Assembly (NCBI GenBank): GCA_003505715.1
Contig: DNXU01000367.1
Span: forward strand, 27,046-43,680
Direction: 5' to 3'
Length of the DNA: 16,635 bases
Source of the DNA: Cyanobacteria bacterium UBA8803
Lineage (GTDB): Bacteria > Cyanobacteriota > Cyanobacteriia > Cyanobacteriales > Coleofasciculaceae
Positions 1 to 8,309 of this stretch are shown here, in pieces. Every line of letters begins with the position of its first letter. Positions within the stretch are counted from its first letter, which is position 1. A model generated the notes under the pieces. The model saw only the letters and a program-made list of their open reading frames with translations, was not told the origin of the DNA and searched no databases. A program made the position numbers and the translations under genes.

Positions 1-22
1 CATTACCCATTACCCATTACCC
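1..22. repeat. Heptanucleotide tandem repeat (CATTACC)x3
   Basis: CATTACC occurs three times head to tail at the very edge of the window, so the array may extend further left. Short tandem heptamers of this kind are common between genes in filamentous cyanobacteria (STRR elements). No function is evident. It lies upstream of the S1 promoter region. Confidence 0.8.
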
Positions 23-41
23 GATGCCCTCTATATTGAGT

Positions 42-47
42 TATAAT
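42..47 (+). promoter_or_regulatory. Possible -10 box of the S1 gene
   Basis: A perfect TATAAT stands 141 bases before the S1 start codon. I see no good -35 hexamer 16-18 bases upstream. A second weaker box, TAAAAT, lies at 75-80. If the first box is used, the S1 mRNA leader is about 130 bases long, leaving room for regulation. The call rests on the hexamer alone. Confidence 0.3.
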
Positions 48-187
48 TGTCTGTCCGGACTTTATCAAATCTTCTAAAATAGGGTTGAGACAAACCAATG
101 TAGGTGTAGGCAGCACCATGCCGACGTGCTTGTACATCGACAGGAGGCATACTCATTAAGGAGATCAAACTAGGAAACGCAATACAC

Positions 188-1150
188 ATGGTCAGTCAGA
201 AAACAACCACGATAGATATTGGCTTCACTCACGACGATTTTGCCGCTCTCCTCGATAAATATGATTATCATTTCAGTCCCGGTGATATCGTCGCTGGTAC
301 TGTATTCAGTTTGGAGCCAAGGGGCGCTCTGATTGACATTGGTGCGAAAACCGCAGCATATATTCCCATTCAGGAAATGTCAATTAATCGCGTTGACAAC
401 CCTGAAGAAGTCTTGCAGTCAAACGAGACGCGGGAATTTTTCATTTTGACAGATGAAAACGAAGATGGACAGCTAACCCTTTCCATCCGCCGTATCGAGT
501 ACATGCGGGCTTGGGAGCGAGTACGACAGCTGCAAGCGGAAGATGCCACCGTGCGCTCTCTAGTCTTTGCGACCAACCGGGGTGGAGCGCTGGTAAGGAT
601 TGAAGGACTGCGCGGATTTATTCCGGGTTCTCATATCAGCACTCGCAAACCGAAAGAAGATTTAGTCGGAGAAGAATTGCCGCTGAAATTTCTAGAGGTA
701 GATGAAGATCGCAATCGTCTGGTTCTGTCGCACCGTCGCGCCCTCGTTGAGCGCAAGATGAACCGTTTAGAAGTTGGCGAAGTGGTCATTGGTTCGGTAC
801 GCGGCATCAAACCCTACGGGGCCTTCATCGATATTGGCGGTGTCAGCGGGCTGTTGCATATCTCGGAAATTTCCCACGAGCATATCGATACCCCCCACAG
901 TGTATTCAATGTCAATGATGAAGTGAAAGTCATGATCATTGACTTGGATGCTGAACGTGGTCGGATTTCCCTATCAACCAAGCAACTCGAGCCAGAACCC
1001 GGAGATATGATCAACAACCGCGATCGCGTCTACGACAAGGCGGAAGAAATGGCGGCCAAGTATCGAGAGAAAATGATGGCTCAACAGCAGGGTGCCGCTC
1101 CGGAAGTGCTAGAGGTTGAAGAAGAGATCGTTTCTGCGGTTGAAGAGTAG
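188..1150 (+). CDS. rpsA: 30S ribosomal protein S1 (three S1 domains)
   Basis: This protein binds mRNA on the 30S ribosomal subunit and helps initiate translation. Three S1 (OB-fold) RNA-binding domains are visible, at about residues 31-101, 118-184 and 195-264. The third is the most canonical, with GAFIDIGGVSGLLHIS at 211-226. The C-terminal tail is acidic and ends in a glutamate-rich stretch. At 320 residues with three domains it matches the short cyanobacterial/chloroplast-type S1 rather than the six-domain E. coli protein. The ATG at 188 is preceded by AGGA at 172-175, 12 bases away; stronger purine boxes at 142-147 and 158-163 are too distant to serve this start. A hairpin terminator follows at 1278-1307. 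Cyanobacteria often carry more than one S1 gene; which paralogue this is cannot be settled here. Confidence 0.93.
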   Translation: MVSQKTTTIDIGFTHDDFAALLDKYDYHFSPGDIVAGTVFSLEPRGALIDIGAKTAAYIPIQEMSINRVDNPEEVLQSNETREFFILTDENEDGQLTLSIRRIEYMRAWERVRQLQAEDATVRSLVFATNRGGALVRIEGLRGFIPGSHISTRKPKEDLVGEELPLKFLEVDEDRNRLVLSHRRALVERKMNRLEVGEVVIGSVRGIKPYGAFIDIGGVSGLLHISEISHEHIDTPHSVFNVNDEVKVMIIDLDAERGRISLSTKQLEPEPGDMINNRDRVYDKAEEMAAKYREKMMAQQQGAAPEVLEVEEEIVSAVEE

Positions 1151-1277
1151 AAGCTTCTAAGGGAGTTCCACATCAACAAGTATCCCATCTAGGAGCGAGT
1201 TCCTAGGCAAGATGTAGTAGTGTGAACGACAGCATAACTCGATTTGCCCTGATTGGCTCTCGGCAGATTACTGAACT

Positions 1278-1307
1278 ACCTCACCCTAAGATATTTTAGG
1301 GTGGGGT
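1278..1307 (+). terminator. Hairpin terminator downstream of rpsA
   Basis: CACCCTAA (1282-1289) pairs perfectly with TTAGGGTG (1296-1303) around a 6-base loop. Three more pairs lie outside one wobble pair, giving a stem of about 12 bp. The U-run after it is short (GGGGTTTGG). It lies about 130 bases after the S1 stop codon and before the best start of the next gene. It also argues against starting the next gene at the upstream TTG (1253), which would translate through this hairpin. Confidence 0.6.
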
Positions 1308-1390
1308 TTGGCATTTATAGAGGTAGTAGTGCTATAAATGAGTCGCGCTGGCATAGCTGCCTACAGCTCCTATTTGAAAAAGAGGCATTA

Positions 1391-2335
1391 ATGGTATCTT
1401 CTCCGAGTTGTTCGCTTTCAATCATGGTGGCACGGACTGATATCCCCTTCATGATGCACACGATTCCTCATCTAGTGAGGACTTGTAATTTTCCCTTTGC
1501 TCAACGCTTGTTGGCTGTAGATACTGCACCGCTTTCAGGGGAAAAGGTGAACCGTCCCGGCATCGGCACTATGGAGCAACTCAGGGAGTATTGCGATAAA
1601 TTACTAACTTCAGGGGTAGTAGACAAGGTTATCGATATTGATTATTCAGAGGCTTATCGCCACCGTATCTATCAAAAACATTTCGGCGCTCGGATTAGGC
1701 ACAGCCACAATTACAAGGGCTATCCCATTCTGGGCACCATTTTCTCCATTGAAGAGGTAATCGGTGACTACGTCCTGCATTTTGATAGCGATATGCTACT
1801 TTATCAGCAACCAGGTTACAGTTGGATTGCTGAAGGGATGGAACTGCTGCAAAAACACCCAGAGGTCATAGCCGTTAGACCACTGACAGGCCCACCGACT
1901 ACGGATGGCACCCTGCACCAAAAAGTACCTTACGATCGAGATCCTTCTGGATTCTATCGGTTCAAGTTTTTTAGCAGTCGTGCTTACCTCATGGATCGCC
2001 ACCGTTTTGATAGTTTGCTACCCCTATCAATTTTGTGGAGATCCTACAAAAATGAAATCCTGAATGGATTGCCAAATTCCGTAAAAACAGCCCTGAATTA
2101 TTGGACAGGCAAGGGAATGTTAGACTCTTGGGAAATCATGGTATCGCAACGTTTAGAAGAAACTGACTATATCCGAGGCGTTCTAGATTCACCCAAAGCC
2201 TGGACAGTTCACCCGAAAGACCGGGGGCCAGAATTTATTGACGCCTTACCCAAAATTATTGAGAAAGTTGAAGCCGGGTGGTATCCACCGGAGCAAGCTG
2301 GATACTATGACTTAATGCTGAAATGTTGGCTTTGA
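1391..2335 (+). CDS. Glycosyltransferase, GT-A type (family 2-like)
   Basis: This is a probable cytoplasmic sugar transferase using a nucleotide-sugar donor. The key motif is HFDSDMLL, whose DSD (residues 132-134 from the chosen start) is the DXD-type metal and nucleotide-sugar binding motif of GT-A enzymes. The N-terminal part, with a conserved-looking stretch around LLAVDTAPL, fits the donor-binding half. I chose ATG 1391 because AGAGG lies 5 bases before it. The open frame reaches back to a TTG at 1253, but that extension crosses the hairpin at 1278-1307 and looks non-coding. The product is 314 residues with no membrane segment. It heads a run of three co-directional glycosyltransferase genes; the next gene begins within 40 bases, so an operon is likely. 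Donor and acceptor are unknown. Confidence 0.78.
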   Translation: MVSSPSCSLSIMVARTDIPFMMHTIPHLVRTCNFPFAQRLLAVDTAPLSGEKVNRPGIGTMEQLREYCDKLLTSGVVDKVIDIDYSEAYRHRIYQKHFGARIRHSHNYKGYPILGTIFSIEEVIGDYVLHFDSDMLLYQQPGYSWIAEGMELLQKHPEVIAVRPLTGPPTTDGTLHQKVPYDRDPSGFYRFKFFSSRAYLMDRHRFDSLLPLSILWRSYKNEILNGLPNSVKTALNYWTGKGMLDSWEIMVSQRLEETDYIRGVLDSPKAWTVHPKDRGPEFIDALPKIIEKVEAGWYPPEQAGYYDLMLKCWL

Positions 2336-2371
2336 ATCTTGGTTGAAGAAACTTTACCGCATAAAAGCCTT

Positions 2372-3433
2372 ATGCCTAATGAGTTACCCAGTATATATTT
2401 TTACATTCCTCAGTTTGACTGGCCTAAAGGATGTATTCCAGAGAATATTGATACCTGCCAACCTGAGAATTTTAGGCTTGGTGCGTATAGCTGGACGTTA
2501 CAAACTTATCTTCGCCTTAAGGCAGACGGTTTTCCCTGCAAACTAACAAATACTTGCCCATCTGAAGGAATCGTATTTGGTGGCCGTTCGGCTTTTCCGG
2601 ACAATTTTAAACCAGGCTCAAGACTGTTGATGATTGTTCACCAAGGCGATAAAACAAAGCATCCCTACGCACAACTTCATGTTGTACAAAACCTTCAGGA
2701 TAGGATGCTGACGCATCCAGTACTCCTCTGGCCAAGTTACTATATGCGGCATTGGCCGCAGCCCGGTTTAGTACCTCGCAATCCGGAACGAGGCGATCGC
2801 TTTGAGAACATTGCTTATTTTGGTCGTGAAGAGAACCTCGCATCTGAATTAAAGGAATCTACATGGCGAGAGCAGCTTGAGGCCATGGGTTTGAATTGGC
2901 ATGTGGTGAGCAACCCAGATCACTGGAGCGATTACAGCTATGTTGATGCAGTCATAGCTGTGCGCAGTTTTAAATCTAGTGGTTATAGTTGGAAACCTGC
3001 TACTAAACTGTATCAAACTTGGCATGCAGGTGTACCTGCCATCCTTGGCTGTGAATCGGCATACCAATCGGAACGCAAAAGCCAATTAGATTATATTGAA
3101 GTAAGGTCGCTAGAAGATACAATTGTAGCTCTCAAACAATTGCGCGATGACTTAAATTTACGCCGTGCCATGATTGAAAATGGTCGAGTTCGTGCTGAGG
3201 AAACGCAGTTAGAGAACTTAGTAGTACAGTGGCGTAACTTCTTCACAAATGTCGCAATTCCAGCTTACGAACAGTGGTGTCAAGCCTCAAGTTTAACTCA
3301 GCAGAGATTCTTGATGCTTCGTTACCTAGCTGTCAAAACTAAAGGGATGCGGCAGAGTATGCAGAAGGTGAAAAATGCTGTAGGTCTGCGCACTAGAATA
3401 CACTCGGTTGTCTCCAATATCAGAGGAGATTAA
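2372..3433 (+). CDS. Glycosyltransferase, GT-B-like (tandem paralogue 1)
   Basis: This probable glycosyltransferase belongs to a family I recognise only by its resemblance to group-1 GT-B enzymes. The supporting feature is the C-terminal nucleotide-sugar site pattern KPATKLYQTWHAGVPAILG followed by an ES pair, in the position where GT-B enzymes bind the donor. The protein is 353 residues from ATG 2372. The frame opens at a TTG (2339), but ATG 2372 puts the start next to the PxIYFYIPQ motif, as in the paralogue downstream. No clear ribosome binding site is seen. It is clearly homologous over its whole length to the next gene (PxIYFYIPQ, NWTLQTYLRLK-like, PERGDRFENIAY-like and MIENGR blocks). 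Compared with that copy it is shorter between the N-terminal block and the WTLQTY block. Substrate unknown. Confidence 0.7.
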   Translation: MPNELPSIYFYIPQFDWPKGCIPENIDTCQPENFRLGAYSWTLQTYLRLKADGFPCKLTNTCPSEGIVFGGRSAFPDNFKPGSRLLMIVHQGDKTKHPYAQLHVVQNLQDRMLTHPVLLWPSYYMRHWPQPGLVPRNPERGDRFENIAYFGREENLASELKESTWREQLEAMGLNWHVVSNPDHWSDYSYVDAVIAVRSFKSSGYSWKPATKLYQTWHAGVPAILGCESAYQSERKSQLDYIEVRSLEDTIVALKQLRDDLNLRRAMIENGRVRAEETQLENLVVQWRNFFTNVAIPAYEQWCQASSLTQQRFLMLRYLAVKTKGMRQSMQKVKNAVGLRTRIHSVVSNIRGD

Positions 3434-3478
3434 TCAGCTTCTCTATGAGGCAAAACACCTGGCCAACTCGATGATGCT

Positions 3479-4552
3479 ATGAAAATGCCACCCATTTACT
3501 TTTATATTCCCCAAGATTACTGGCCTGCTGGTGAATTACCAGAAAGTGCTGATACCTACTGGCAATGGCAGTGTTCGATGGAGAGCAGTTATAACTGGAG
3601 TCTGTATAACTGGACTTTGCAAACTTATCTCCGCCTCAAAGATGATGGCTTCCCCTGTGAGTTGGTAGCGACCATACCTGATGAAGGCATCGTAGTAGCA
3701 CATCGATATTCCCTTCCGGATGAACTGCAACCCGGATCTAAATTACTTATAGTCTGTCTCCAGGCTGATAAAGGACGACATACCTATGCACAACTGCATG
3801 TTGTACAAAATCCTCACGATGACATATTTAGCAAATCAGCAACCCTCTGGCAAAGCTATTGCATTCCACTGTGGACTCAGCCAGGGTTAATCCCGCGCAG
3901 TTCAGAACGAGGCGATCGCTTTGAAAATATTGCCTATCTTGGTCGCGAACGGGAACTAGCACCGGAGCTGAAAGAACCGTCATGGCAAGAGCATTTAGAA
4001 GCATTAGGATTGCGCTGGCATATTTTACCGAATCGCAGTGACTGGAATGACTACAGTACTGTTGATGCTGTTCTAGCAGTGCGCAGTTTTGGGAGGCAGA
4101 GCAGCTATAACTGGAAACCCCCTTCAAAACTCTTGAATGCTTGGCAGGCAGGCGTACCAGCTATCCTTGGTAATGAGTCAGCTTTCCGCAATGCTCGCAA
4201 AAGCGAACTGGACTATTTAGAAGTCACTTCAGTTGATGAGGCGATCGCAGCACTCAAACGCCTGCGGGATGACCGAGAACTCCGTCAGGCCATGATTGAA
4301 AATGGTCGAATTCGTGCAGCGGATACAACACCTGCAAGCTTGACGGCTCGATGGCGTAACTTCCTAACGGACATAGTAGTGCCAGCTTATCATCACTGGT
4401 GCATGAGTTCCGATTGGACAAGGCAGCTATTTTTAACGCGCCGTGCTTTGGATATAAAAACGCAAGGTATGCGCAGCCAAATCCGGCGCGTGCGAGGGCA
4501 AATAACAAGCCCTGTTAAATTTCTGATATCTCAAATTAAGAAAAGTATTTAA
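3479..4552 (+). CDS. Glycosyltransferase, GT-B-like (tandem paralogue 2)
   Basis: This 357-residue protein is the second copy of the preceding gene. It keeps PPIYFYIPQ at 4-12, an aromatic-rich stretch (YWQWQ, YNWSLYNW) at 27-45 that is reduced in copy 1, SERGDRFENIAY at 142-153, and the donor-site pattern KPPSKL at 213-218 with AGVPAILGNES at 224-234. The C-terminus is basic (about 325-357) and could associate with membrane surfaces, but no transmembrane helix is seen. ATG 3479 lies 46 bases after the stop of copy 1, with no obvious ribosome binding site, consistent with co-transcription. Both copies carry a HIP1 octamer at the equivalent position (2793-2800 and 3912-3919), and this copy has another at 4241-4248. 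The two probably act on different sugars or acceptors after duplication; that is inference. Confidence 0.72.
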   Translation: MKMPPIYFYIPQDYWPAGELPESADTYWQWQCSMESSYNWSLYNWTLQTYLRLKDDGFPCELVATIPDEGIVVAHRYSLPDELQPGSKLLIVCLQADKGRHTYAQLHVVQNPHDDIFSKSATLWQSYCIPLWTQPGLIPRSSERGDRFENIAYLGRERELAPELKEPSWQEHLEALGLRWHILPNRSDWNDYSTVDAVLAVRSFGRQSSYNWKPPSKLLNAWQAGVPAILGNESAFRNARKSELDYLEVTSVDEAIAALKRLRDDRELRQAMIENGRIRAADTTPASLTARWRNFLTDIVVPAYHHWCMSSDWTRQLFLTRRALDIKTQGMRSQIRRVRGQITSPVKFLISQIKKSI

Positions 4553-4628
4553 TTTTGAGCTTGTCTACTCCTGAACATATTTTAAGTTCTTAGTGCTTGA
4601 TATCACTTCAAGGAAAAATATATCGTCT

Positions 4629-5789
4629 TTAAAATTCTTCAAGCCATAACTTAGCAATATTATTCCAAGTTTCATGCTTAACTAACTCTTTAAATTGCTT
4701 TTTCATGGCTGCTAGTTGCTCTTGATTTTTGAGTAACTCCACTATTTTCCACGCTACTGCCTCTTGTGTTTCTCTTGCCAAAGGATTCCCCGGAACTTTG
4801 ACACAGTAAGGCTTTTCTGACAAAGCAGCATAGTCAGTAGTAACAGGCACGCAGCCGACTGCTGCTGATTCCCGCACTGAAATACAGTCAATTTCCCGCA
4901 TGGTAGTTGCGTAGTAGTGGATTGTTGATTTTGACTTCTCTACAGCCAGTTTATCCTGCCCGACTCGGCCATGCTCCGTCACTCCTGACTGATGCATTAA
5001 TTCAATCATTTTTTGCTTCCACGCTTGACGTTCTGGATTATTTTTGTAGGATTCGTCGAAGAAGTGCCAGCCGTAGTAAATATGCAGTTCAGCTGCGGAA
5101 ATTTCTGCTTTAATAATCGGCCAACCATAGAGCAACATTTGCTCTAAACCTCTGATGTATTGGGAAGCATAAATTAATCGATAAGGCTCTTTACTGTTTT
5201 GACTCAGCTCTAGCAGGGAGGGGGTTATTCCATTGGAAATTACTTTAAATTTCTCTGGTGAGATATGGTCAAATAAAGGGTACTGAAATAGAGTGTAATG
5301 AAACTCTGACTTAACAAATATCTTGCTTAATTTTTGAACTCTTTCTTTTAGAAACTGTTGTTCGTTTTTAGGGACTCCGTGAATATCAAGCCATATTCGA
5401 TCAGCTTGAATAGGACGATCGAGGAGGGAGTTATTCCTAGACTCCCAGAGGATTAGAGTACTAAATTTGTCATATTTATTAAATTGAGAGTAGTGCAGGT
5501 AGCCCACTCCGTCGTATACTCCTGCCTTAATTCCGCAGTTACCATAAACGATGACTTGATATCCCAACTTAACCCATTCTCTGGCAAGATATACAACAGC
5601 ACTCTCTGCACCTCCCAGGCCTGTTTGCAGCCGTTCCGGCCACCATTGTTCAGCCGTTGAACCTGTATAGTAAATAATTGATTTCTCAGACCAAGTTCTC
5701 GCCGTAAGTTTATTTCGCCATTCCTGTAACCACCAGACCAGCTTGGAAAATTTGGCTCTCAGTAATTGTTTAAAGCGCACTCTAGACAA
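4629..5789 (-). CDS. Glycosyltransferase family 4-like (GT-B)
   Basis: This is a group-1 (GT4-like) glycosyltransferase of 386 residues. The N-terminal glycine loop GLGGAES is at 57-63, SNGI at 185-188 marks the start of the C-terminal domain, and EIDCISVRE (299-307) is the EX7E motif that contacts the nucleotide sugar. The start is TTG at 5787-5789: AGAGAGG lies about 5 bases upstream, and the only nearby alternative is a GTG three codons in; the first internal ATG is far downstream. The N-terminal 30 residues are basic and tryptophan-rich, suggesting peripheral membrane contact. It converges on the paralogous pair (76-bp gap) and diverges from the HAD gene. It is visibly richer in A and T than its neighbours, which may reflect separate acquisition. 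Confidence 0.82.
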   Translation of the reverse strand: MSRVRFKQLLRAKFSKLVWWLQEWRNKLTARTWSEKSIIYYTGSTAEQWWPERLQTGLGGAESAVVYLAREWVKLGYQVIVYGNCGIKAGVYDGVGYLHYSQFNKYDKFSTLILWESRNNSLLDRPIQADRIWLDIHGVPKNEQQFLKERVQKLSKIFVKSEFHYTLFQYPLFDHISPEKFKVISNGITPSLLELSQNSKEPYRLIYASQYIRGLEQMLLYGWPIIKAEISAAELHIYYGWHFFDESYKNNPERQAWKQKMIELMHQSGVTEHGRVGQDKLAVEKSKSTIHYYATTMREIDCISVRESAAVGCVPVTTDYAALSEKPYCVKVPGNPLARETQEAVAWKIVELLKNQEQLAAMKKQFKELVKHETWNNIAKLWLEEF

Positions 5790-5874
5790 CAGACCTCTCT
5801 TATAGTTGCTAATAACGTGGGAATATTATCTTTTATAGTTGACAGACATTACTTTTGAACAGGAGCATTTACCC

Positions 5875-6615
5875 TTGGCAACTATCCGCTGTCGAGACGT
5901 TACCTTCCATAATATCCAAGCCGTTATTTTTGACAAGGACGGTACTCTAGAAGATTCTCAAGACTTTTTGCGAGAACTGGGACATAAGCGATCGCGCCTG
6001 ATCGATGCCCAAATTCCTGGAATTGGCGAACCCCTGCTGATGGCGTTTGGTATCCAGGGAGATACTCTCGATCCCACAGGCTTGATGGCTGTAGGTAGCC
6101 GTCTGGAAAATCAAATTGCCGCTGCGGCTTATATTGCTGAGACGGGACGAGGTTGGTTGGAATCGATGGCGATCGCTCGCCGTGCCTTTGAAGAATCGGA
6201 TCGGTATCTAAAACATGCTGCCGGGAGTTCACCCCTATTTGCTGGCAGCTTGGAAGTATTGAAATTTCTGGCAGAGGCAGGTTTAAAACTAGGAATTCTC
6301 TCCGCTGACTCCACTGCCGGAGTACAAGCATTTGTCAGGCGTCACCAGCTAGACTCTTACATCCAGTTACAACAGGGTGTGGATACTAAACTTAGCAAAC
6401 CCGACCCAGCACTGTTTATCCAAGCTTGTCAAACTCTAGGCATTGAACCCGCCGCCACCTTAATGGTAGGAGATTCTGCGGGTGATATTGAAATGGCTCG
6501 TCGTGGCGGTGCTGCGGGTTGTATTGGCATTTGTTGGGGTGTTTCAGAGGCAGCGCATTTAAAAGGAGCCGATGTAGCGATCGCTCAACTCGATGAAATT
6601 CAAGTGGGTAATTAG
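5875..6615 (+). CDS. HAD-superfamily hydrolase (phosphoglycolate phosphatase-like)
   Basis: This is a HAD-family phosphatase. From the chosen start, motif I is DKDGT with the nucleophile Asp20 and the general acid/base Asp22. Motif II is LSADS around Ser143, motif III is the lysine of KLSKPDP (Lys175), and motif IV is GDSAGD (Asp200, Asp204). A helical cap domain lies between motifs I and II (about residues 30-115), as in the phosphoglycolate phosphatase group. The substrate is not determinable. I chose TTG 5875 because AGGAG (5861-5865) stands 9 bases upstream, giving 246 residues beginning (M)ATIRC. The frame also allows TTG 5839 (258 residues), which lacks a binding site. It converges with arsA across a 61-bp gap. 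Confidence 0.85.
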   Translation: MATIRCRDVTFHNIQAVIFDKDGTLEDSQDFLRELGHKRSRLIDAQIPGIGEPLLMAFGIQGDTLDPTGLMAVGSRLENQIAAAAYIAETGRGWLESMAIARRAFEESDRYLKHAAGSSPLFAGSLEVLKFLAEAGLKLGILSADSTAGVQAFVRRHQLDSYIQLQQGVDTKLSKPDPALFIQACQTLGIEPAATLMVGDSAGDIEMARRGGAAGCIGICWGVSEAAHLKGADVAIAQLDEIQVGN

Positions 6616-6651
6616 GGCTTGCTGAATAAGTATTTTGGTAAGGAGAGGGAA

Positions 6652-6672
6652 CCCTCATCCCTCATCCCTCAT
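6652..6672. repeat. Heptanucleotide tandem repeat (CCCTCAT)x3
   Basis: CCCTCAT occurs three times head to tail, then continues imperfectly as CCCATCA into the arsA stop codon (6677-6679). It lies between the convergent HAD and arsA genes. GAGGG at 6645-6649 can fold back on the first repeat unit. This resembles the STRR class at 1-22, with a different unit. Confidence 0.75.
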
Positions 6673-6676
6673 CCCA

Positions 6677-7852
6677 TCAGGCAGCAAACCGAATTTTCAA
6701 ATAGTCCTCCTCCATCTTGGCTCCAGCAGGTTGCAGTGCCGCTAAAGCTTGCGGCAGTACCAAGTTACGGCGGTGGTTCCCAATTCGCACGTTCAGTTCA
6801 TCACCAGTCTTGCTGAGCTGGATGTGGTCTTTCGGTACACCAGGTAAGTACAGTTCCAGGCTGTACTCGTTTTGGTTTTGCACTACCCGAATGGTATTTT
6901 CCTGATAATAAACTTGGGTTGGGTCTTCTCCACTATATAGGGTTTCCTTGAGCCGCTCTAAAGCCTCTAATCCACACATCTCTTCTGAGTAAAGAGGAAC
7001 TTCTTTAATCGGCAACGGACTGAAATTTTCATGAATTTCCTGGCGGTACTGCTGCTGGTTTTCCTTCCAGCGTTTGAAGAAGGGGTCGGTGACTTGCTCG
7101 GGAATAATCCGATTGGCAATTACTAAATCGGTGGAAACATTATACAGGCTCAAGTAAGCATGGGCGCGTAAGGATTCTTTAATCACCATTTTTTCGGGAT
7201 TGGTAACCAGACGTACCGAGGTTTGGGTATTATCGGTGAGTACTTTCTCCAGCGCTTCAATCTGCTCGTAGAATTCGTAGGGGGCATCCATGACCTCGTT
7301 ATCGGGTAGGGAAAACCCAGCAATTGGTTTGAATAGTGGTTCAACCAGAGGTCTGAGAGCAACCGACATTTTTTGCAGTGGTTTGTAAAAGCGGCGCATG
7401 TACCAACCGCTGACTTCTGGTAAACTCAACAGGCGTAGTGCCGTACCTGTGGGAGCCGAATCAATAATTAGCACCTCGTACTCCCCTTCGTCGTAGTGGC
7501 GTTTCATCCGCACCAGACCGAAAATCTCATCCATCCCTGGCAGAATGGCTAATTCTTCAGCCTGAACGCCATCTAATCCCCGTGCTTGCAGCACTTGGGT
7601 GATATAGCGCTTGACAGCACCCCAGTTTCCTTCCAATTCCATAAGAGCATCAAGTTCAGCTCCCCAGAGGTTGGGACGGACTAGGCGAGGGTCGTGACTT
7701 AGCTCAATATCAAAACTATCAGCTAGGGAGTGAGCTGGATCGGTGCTGAGAACTAGAGTTTTATAGCCCAACTCAGCACAACGCAAGCCGGTTGCTGCGG
7801 CTACGGAGGTTTTACCAACTCCGCCTTTGCCAGTCATCAAAATTACTCTCAT
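6677..7852 (-). CDS. arsA: ArsA/TRC40-family ATPase with C-terminal HSP20-like domain
   Basis: This is a cytoplasmic P-loop ATPase of the ArsA/Get3 (SIMIBI) family. The deviant Walker A motif GKGGVGKT is at residues 8-15 with signature Lys9. The switch I-like DPAHS is at 38-42 and the switch II-like DSAPTGT at 131-137. After the ATPase part (to about 310) comes an HSP20-like beta domain (about 318-391, with [13 protein letters not shown] and [10 protein letters not shown]). Only one ATPase half is present, and the zinc-binding CXXC of eukaryotic Get3 is absent. The family name recalls arsenite export, but no arsB or arsR is nearby and the arsenic-binding cysteines are not evident, so arsenic resistance is doubtful. 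A role in handling proteins or membrane clients is possible. The DUF2358 gene lies 53 bp upstream on the same strand, a likely operon. Confidence 0.87.
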   Translation of the reverse strand: MRVILMTGKGGVGKTSVAAATGLRCAELGYKTLVLSTDPAHSLADSFDIELSHDPRLVRPNLWGAELDALMELEGNWGAVKRYITQVLQARGLDGVQAEELAILPGMDEIFGLVRMKRHYDEGEYEVLIIDSAPTGTALRLLSLPEVSGWYMRRFYKPLQKMSVALRPLVEPLFKPIAGFSLPDNEVMDAPYEFYEQIEALEKVLTDNTQTSVRLVTNPEKMVIKESLRAHAYLSLYNVSTDLVIANRIIPEQVTDPFFKRWKENQQQYRQEIHENFSPLPIKEVPLYSEEMCGLEALERLKETLYSGEDPTQVYYQENTIRVVQNQNEYSLELYLPGVPKDHIQLSKTGDELNVRIGNHRRNLVLPQALAALQPAGAKMEEDYLKIRFAA

Positions 7853-7905
7853 AAGATAGTCCAGCTCGCCTGAGAAAAGTTCATAATATTTTAATTTTAT
7901 TAAAA

Positions 7906-8295
7906 TTATAGGTTTTTCACCGGGAACAGGACTTGCTTGAGCACATCAAGGGGGGAGATGTCCCAATAATCGATATGGGAGATAATCAGATCGTCGGCAT
8001 TCAGAGTTAACTCACTCCAACCGGGGATGACAATTCGGGGTTTCCAGGGTAAGAGTGTCGAAAAGCTCAGAGTCCAGCGGGTTTGAATGATATCTCCGGA
8101 TTGAGAAATGCTGTGGAGGTCGAGGTGAGGGTCGATGAACCAGGTACTGATAAAGCCAATCATTTGTTTATAGCGGTCAAGACCTCGGAATTGGTTGAGA
8201 GGATCTTTGAAGAAGACATCTGGGGCGTAAATGCTGTAGGTTTGGTTAGCAGGAAATTGTTGGTAATCAGCTTTGAGGATTGGAATAATATTCAT
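7906..8295 (-). CDS. DUF2358 / NTF2-like (SnoaL-type) protein
   Basis: This small protein (129 residues) resembles the DUF2358 family found in cyanobacteria and plastid-bearing plants. Its predicted fold is the NTF2/SnoaL cone. Characteristic stretches are the early [15 protein letters not shown], the following RGLDRYKQM and the strand-rich half with TRWTLSFST and WDISPLD. No catalytic residues can be assigned and the function of the family is not known to me. The start ATG (8293-8295) follows a short CCCCC-rich repeat and a strong leader hairpin. The gene precedes the arsA-type gene by 53 bp and is probably co-transcribed with it. Confidence 0.72.
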   Translation of the reverse strand: MNIIPILKADYQQFPANQTYSIYAPDVFFKDPLNQFRGLDRYKQMIGFISTWFIDPHLDLHSISQSGDIIQTRWTLSFSTLLPWKPRIVIPGWSELTLNADDLIISHIDYWDISPLDVLKQVLFPVKNL

Positions 8296-8309
8296 TGGGG
8301 GTCATGGGG

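Noticed and set aside
1..22. CRISPR-like array from repeated CATTACC and CCCTCAT units
   Set aside because: The repeats are 7 bp and directly abutting, without spacers, so they are simple tandem repeats.
1253..1390. N-terminal extension of the first glycosyltransferase from TTG 1253
   Set aside because: It reads through a strong hairpin terminator, and ATG 1391 has a well-placed AGAGG.
4553..4628. Bidirectional terminator between the convergent glycosyltransferase genes
   Set aside because: Only a 5-bp CTTGA/TCAAG stem and scattered A/T runs are visible, too weak to call.
6616..6632. GGGCTTGCTGAATAAG after the HAD stop codon, resembling some IS terminal repeats
   Set aside because: No inverted partner or transposase is present; a single short match from memory is insufficient.
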